Below, piece after piece: positions 38,996 through 42,523 of a stretch of 42,523 nucleotides of DNA (the first letter of the stretch is position 1; each line of letters begins with the position of its first letter). Origin of the DNA: Acidimicrobiia bacterium (GTDB taxonomy: Bacteria; Actinomycetota; Acidimicrobiia; Spongiisociales; JAENVV01); the NCBI GenBank assembly GCA_016650365.1, contig JAENVV010000136.1, forward strand, positions 1-42,523. The letters run 5' to 3'. A program made the translations under genes and the position numbers. The notes below the pieces were generated by a model. It was not told the origin of the DNA and did not search any database. It saw only the letters and a list, made by a program, of their open reading frames with translations.

Positions 38996-39783
38996 TGCTT
39001 CTGGTCGTGCTTGGCGATCCGGTCAGCCATTCAAGGTCTCCTGCCATGCATACGGCCGCCCTCTCGGCGGCAGGTATTCCCGGTGAGTATCTGGCCCGGC
39101 GAGTCGATGCGGACGGCATGCAAGTTGCCGCCAGGGAAATGCGCGACGGCGTGCTGACCGGCGCCAACATTACGACCCCACACAAACATCTCGCAGCGGA
39201 ACTCGCCGATCGTCGCTCGGGTCTTGTCGGGAGGATCGGGGCAGCCAATACCTGGTGGATCGATCAAAACGGTTCCCTGGTGGCCGAAAACACCGACGTG
39301 GCCGGAGTCAAATACGCGTTCGAGCAGGTGAACATATCCGCGCCGACGTTGATCCTCGGGGCGGGCGGTGCGGCCGCGGCTGCCCTCGTGGCTGTCGAAG
39401 AAGGCCCACATGCCGATCACCGCGTGTATCTGAGTACCCGGAACGAGGATCGGGCCCGGGTGCTGCTCGACCGACTCGGGTCGGCGGCCCGGTTTGTCGC
39501 ATGGGAGACCCCGATACCGGGCGCGGTAGTCGTCAATGCCACCCGGGTCGGGATGGCAGGCGAAAGCCTTCCGCCTGGACTGCTCGAAGTTGCCGCCGGT
39601 TTGGTAGACATGCCCTACGGTGATCGTCCCACCCCGGCAGTCTCCCGAGCGCTTCAGCTCGGGATCCCGTGTTCGCCAGGTGTCGACATGCTTCTTGGTC
39701 AAGCCGTGGCCGCTTTCACCATTTGGACCGGGGTAGTGCCCGATCCAACGGTCATGTCCGAGGCGGCCCGCAAGGTCCTGTAA
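38995..39783 (+). CDS. aroE: Shikimate dehydrogenase
   Basis: The roughly 262-residue enzyme reduces 3-dehydroshikimate with NADPH in the aromatic amino acid pathway. The shikimate site has GDPVSHSRSPAMH, the catalytic Lys in GANITTPHK, and the partner Asp in NTDVAG. The Rossmann glycine-rich loop is LILGAGGAAAAAL, followed by STRNEDRARVL; the Arg after the first strands favours NADP. The family end block GVDMLLGQAVAAFTIWTG is intact. ATG 38995 shares a base with the mltG stop (TGATG); GTG 38992 directly before it is the alternative. Confidence 0.93.
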   Translation: MLLVVLGDPVSHSRSPAMHTAALSAAGIPGEYLARRVDADGMQVAAREMRDGVLTGANITTPHKHLAAELADRRSGLVGRIGAANTWWIDQNGSLVAENTDVAGVKYAFEQVNISAPTLILGAGGAAAAALVAVEEGPHADHRVYLSTRNEDRARVLLDRLGSAARFVAWETPIPGAVVVNATRVGMAGESLPPGLLEVAAGLVDMPYGDRPTPAVSRALQLGIPCSPGVDMLLGQAVAAFTIWTGVVPDPTVMSEAARKVL

Positions 39784-39834
39784 AGCTCTCAAGGCGCCGC
39801 CCAGATCGGCCGAAGATTGTTGAACAGGACTACG

Positions 39835-39840
39835 AAGGAG
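39835..39840 (+). promoter_or_regulatory. Ribosome-binding site of the DUF4388 gene
   Basis: AAGGAG lies seven bases before the ATG at 39848 and selects it over an ATG at 39842, which opens only a four-codon frame. Confidence 0.6.
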
Positions 39841-39847
39841 TCATGAA

Positions 39848-40894
39848 ATGGCGCTGACGGGACGCCTCGAGTCGATTCCGCTTGGTGAAGTGCTACGGAT
39901 GTTGGCACGATCACAGAAGACCGGCTGTTTGCGAGTCGAAGCAGGCGGAGTGGAAGGCAAGATCTATCTCACCGACGGGAGACTCGTGTATGCCACGACG
40001 CGTCGCGACGATGATCTCCGGTCCGATCTGTTGAACGCAGGATTTGTCGACACCGATGACTGGATGCGGGTCGAGCGCCGCGAACAAACAGTCACGCAGG
40101 TCCTGAGCGAGGGCCATACCGCCGCCGACTTGAGAGACTTCCTGGTCGAGCAGGGTACCGAAGTGATATTCCGCCTTTCCCGGCCCGGTCGTGGCACGTT
40201 CGATTTCGGAGACGATGTTGCACCACGTTATGACGCCGGTGAAATGGTCGACGTGGAGATCTGTCTTGCCGAGGCCGATCATCGGGCTGAACAATGGGCT
40301 GACATCGAAGAAGTAATTCCTGGTACCAAATTCGGGTTGCGGATGGCGCAGTCGTTGCCGGAAGGTGCCAGCGATGTCACGTTGAAAGTTGATACCTGGA
40401 AGCTGCTGGCCGCGCTTGGTGGGCACGGAACGATTGCCGAAGTTGCTCATCGAACGGGTACCTCTGAGTTCGTCGTGGCCAAGGCCATGGCCAATCTGGT
40501 TCGTCAGGAACTCATCACCGTAACCGAGGAACGTTTCACGGCCGTACCCACCTACCAAGAAACCGATGTGCTCGCCGAGCCGAACCTTGGTGGTTCCGGG
40601 ACATTCTCGATGAATCGCAGTGACCTCTTGTATGAAGATGAGGTTCCTTCGGTCGATTCGGACTCATACGACGACGATGTCGATGACGATGATCTGCTCC
40701 AGTCGGTTCTGTCGGGAGTGATCGGCGAAGTGGCCGCCGGAGACGACGACTCCGTCGAAATTGTCACCGTCGACTACGATGCTGACGATGACATGGAGGG
40801 AACGCTCAGTGAGCGGGCCGCCAACCTACGCCGTCGCCGCGGCGGACTGAGCGCTTTGGCTCGGGAACTCGGCGAGACGCAGGACTCCAACTAG
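39848..40894 (+). CDS. DUF4388 (PATAN-like) protein upstream of pilB
   Basis: A 348-residue soluble protein. Residues 1-55 match DUF4388: MALTGRLESIPLGEVLRMLA, KTGCLRVEAGGVEGKIYLTDGRLVYA. The middle (about 80-150) continues the fold (FRLSRPGRGTFDFGDDVAPRYD). A winged-helix-like segment follows near 185-235 (TWKLLAALGGHGTIAEVAHRTGTSEFVVAKAMANLVRQELITV). The last 100 residues are very acidic (SYDDDVDDDDLL) with a basic patch near the end (ANLRRRRGG). DUF4388 proteins are often found beside two-component and type IV pilus or gliding genes. The next gene, pilB, begins six bases after the stop, so a regulatory or scaffold role for the pilus motor is inferred. Confidence 0.8.
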   Translation: MALTGRLESIPLGEVLRMLARSQKTGCLRVEAGGVEGKIYLTDGRLVYATTRRDDDLRSDLLNAGFVDTDDWMRVERREQTVTQVLSEGHTAADLRDFLVEQGTEVIFRLSRPGRGTFDFGDDVAPRYDAGEMVDVEICLAEADHRAEQWADIEEVIPGTKFGLRMAQSLPEGASDVTLKVDTWKLLAALGGHGTIAEVAHRTGTSEFVVAKAMANLVRQELITVTEERFTAVPTYQETDVLAEPNLGGSGTFSMNRSDLLYEDEVPSVDSDSYDDDVDDDDLLQSVLSGVIGEVAAGDDDSVEIVTVDYDADDDMEGTLSERAANLRRRRGGLSALARELGETQDSN

Positions 40895-40900
40895 GGCATC

Positions 40901-42523
40901 ATGACACGTGATAGTGGACACCTCGCCAGCCTTCTTCTCGAAGAGGGGCTGCTAACTCAGGAGCTCCTTGAAAAGGGTTTGGCCATGGCCGCCGAGACTG
41001 GGCGACCGTTGGGTCGAGTTCTTGTCGAAGAGAACATCGTCTCAGAACGGGACCTGGTGCGTACCCTCGCCAAGGCCATTGGGGTCGAGTTCGTTGATCT
41101 CAAGGAGATCACGATCGATCCGGCCGCCACCGCTCTCATTCCGGATGCGCTGGCCCGTCGATATGCGGCGATTCCCATTGGATTCGAAGACAACAAACTG
41201 GTGGTGGCCCTGTCGGACCCCGCCAATGTGTTGGCCATCGACGATATCAGAGCGATTTCGGGTCGTGACGTCCTCGCCAAGGTCGCCACCCGCAGCGATG
41301 TCGAGAACGCAATTGCCAATAACGCAGGTCTTGACGATTCTGTCACCGACTTCGCCGGGTTCGGCGACGACGACATGGAGACCCAGGATCTCAACGCCGT
41401 CGAGGCCTCCACTGAAGAAGCTCCGATCGTCAAACTCGTGAACATGCTCATTGCCAAGGCATCGGCCGAGCGGGCTTCAGACCTTCACATTGAACCAACC
41501 GACAAGGACTTACGGGTTCGCTTTCGGGTAGACGGTGTGTTGCACGAAATCATGCGCACCCCCCGATCGGTCAGCAATGCGGTCGTGAGCCGCCTCAAGA
41601 TTATGGCAGACATGGACATCGCAGAACGCCGGCGCCCTCAGGATGGTCGTATCAGCCTGCGGGTCGGAGGAACCAAAACGATTGACCTTCGAGTGTCCTC
41701 CCTACCGACGATCTATGGCGAAAAGATCGTCATGCGTATCCTCGACAACACGACCGCAACTCTCGAGCTCGAAGGGCTCGGGTTTGAGCCGGACACCCTG
41801 GAACGCTATGCCACCTCGTACAACAAGGCCTACGGCACCATCCTCTGTTGTGGCCCAACTGGTTCGGGAAAGTCGACCACCCTGTATTCGACGCTCAACG
41901 TTCTCAATCAGCCCGATGTCAACATTGTCACCATTGAAGATCCGGTGGAATATCGTCTGGCCGGCATCAACCAGGTGCAGGTGAACAAAAAGGCTGGACT
42001 CACCTTTGCCTCCGCTCTGCGATCTTTCCTGCGCCAGGACCCCGACATCATGCTCGTTGGTGAGATTCGTGACCAGGAGACCGGTGAGATCGCCATCGAG
42101 TCGGCGCTTACCGGTCACCTTGTCCTGTCGACCATGCATACGAATGACGCCCCGGCCGCCATCAGCCGTTTGATCGAGATGGGCGTCGAACCGTTCCTGG
42201 TTGGGTCCGCCGTCGATTCAGTTCTAGGACAACGCCTCGCTCGCCGCCTCTGTGTGGAGTGCAAGACGCCGTATCAGCCCACCAAGGAGGCCCTGGCCCG
42301 GGTCGGGTGGCAGTTTGATGAACTTGGAGACGAGGTACCCGAGTTGTACAAGCCGGGGGGGTGCGCCCGATGTGGCAACACCGGCTATCGAGGCCGTCTG
42401 GCTCTCCATGAACTTATGCTGGTTTCAGAAGAGATCGAGCGAATGGCCGTAGACCAGGCCACTACCGACTCCATTAAGAAAATGGCGGTTGAACAGGGCA
42501 TGCGCCCGCTTCGTCAGGACGGC
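40901..42523 (+). CDS. pilB: Type IV pilus assembly ATPase PilB (3' end outside window)
   Basis: 541 codons are visible and the frame is open at the window edge. The N-terminus is an MshEN/GSPII_E-N type domain with two similar helical units (LASLLLEEGLLTQELLEKGL and LGRVLVEENIVSERDLVRTL); in related proteins such domains bind cyclic di-GMP. The motor has SDLHIEPTDKDLRVRFRVDG, Walker A GPTGSGKSTT, the Asp box VTIEDPVEYR, Walker B DPDIMLVGEIRD, the His box TGHLVLSTMHTNDA, and the tetracysteine zinc site CVECKTPY ... CARCGNTGY, which marks PilB/GspE rather than PilT. It powers pilus extension. It is six bases downstream of the DUF4388 gene. Confidence 0.95.
   Translation, partial: MTRDSGHLASLLLEEGLLTQELLEKGLAMAAETGRPLGRVLVEENIVSERDLVRTLAKAIGVEFVDLKEITIDPAATALIPDALARRYAAIPIGFEDNKLVVALSDPANVLAIDDIRAISGRDVLAKVATRSDVENAIANNAGLDDSVTDFAGFGDDDMETQDLNAVEASTEEAPIVKLVNMLIAKASAERASDLHIEPTDKDLRVRFRVDGVLHEIMRTPRSVSNAVVSRLKIMADMDIAERRRPQDGRISLRVGGTKTIDLRVSSLPTIYGEKIVMRILDNTTATLELEGLGFEPDTLERYATSYNKAYGTILCCGPTGSGKSTTLYSTLNVLNQPDVNIVTIEDPVEYRLAGINQVQVNKKAGLTFASALRSFLRQDPDIMLVGEIRDQETGEIAIESALTGHLVLSTMHTNDAPAAISRLIEMGVEPFLVGSAVDSVLGQRLARRLCVECKTPYQPTKEALARVGWQFDELGDEVPELYKPGGCARCGNTGYRGRLALHELMLVSEEIERMAVDQATTDSIKKMAVEQGMRPLRQDG

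Noticed and set aside
1-42523. tRNA or rRNA genes, CRISPR arrays, insertion sequences, prophage or defence islands
   Set aside because: Gaps between genes are all under about 120 bases, with no cloverleaf-like sequence, no regularly spaced repeats, and no transposase, integrase or nuclease-toxin genes recognised.

Overview
The window is a gene-dense, GC-rich stretch of an actinobacterial chromosome. I identify 41 protein genes. The gaps between them are short, with none over about 120 bases. I see no rRNA, tRNA, CRISPR array, insertion sequence or phage gene. The order thrS - pgsA - PIM acyltransferase - pimA - pdxS - pdxT - yebC - ruvC - ruvA - ruvB - (queA - tgt) - yajC - secD - secF - apt - rel - MBL hydrolase - hisS - aspS - rarA - alaS - ruvX - mltG - aroE is the conserved core order known from mycobacteria and their relatives. 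A mycothiol synthase-like gene and the phosphatidylinositol-mannoside genes support Actinomycetota. Chromosomal queA and tgt, plus type IV pilus genes, suggest a deep lineage such as Acidimicrobiia rather than Mycobacteriales. That placement is an inference from gene content only.

Region 1 (1-5.9 kb) is accessory: a partial membrane protein, a GrpB-family protein with a DUF6159-type membrane protein, an M15 carboxypeptidase lipoprotein, a patatin-like lipase, a mycothiol synthase-like acetyltransferase, a tiny zinc ribbon and an unusual phosphotransferase-fold protein. Region 2 (5.9-12.3 kb) holds thrS, a PepSY-like membrane protein, citrate synthase on the opposite strand, and the three-gene PIM pathway (pgsA, acyltransferase, pimA). 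Region 3 (12.3-25.4 kb) is a long co-directional run for vitamin B6 synthesis (pdxST), Holliday-junction processing (ruvCAB), queuosine tRNA modification (queA-tgt), protein export (yajC-secDF), adenine salvage (apt) and the stringent response (rel). Many of its genes overlap by 1-4 bases.

Region 4 (25.4-29.8 kb) is a three-gene minor-pilin cassette placed between rel and the MBL-hisS pair. It includes a 694-residue prepilin. Its third gene has an in-frame TAG followed by 58 more sense codons in the same frame. Region 5 (29.8-39.8 kb) returns to housekeeping: MBL hydrolase, hisS (with a one-base frameshift that removes its anticodon-binding domain), aspS, rarA, alaS, ruvX, mltG and aroE. Region 6 (39.8 kb to the end) starts a type IV pilus motor operon with a DUF4388 protein and pilB, which runs off the window. 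The cassette and this operon probably serve the same pilus.

The points most worth checking are the recoded or broken third pilin gene, the hisS frameshift, two inverted repeats with interchangeable arms around the MBL gene start, a hairpin covering the ribosome-binding site of the zinc-ribbon gene, and family-atypical active-site residues in the phosphotransferase and in Tgt. No single locus looks like a clearly new defence or metabolic system. The pilin cassette is the best candidate for something under-described.
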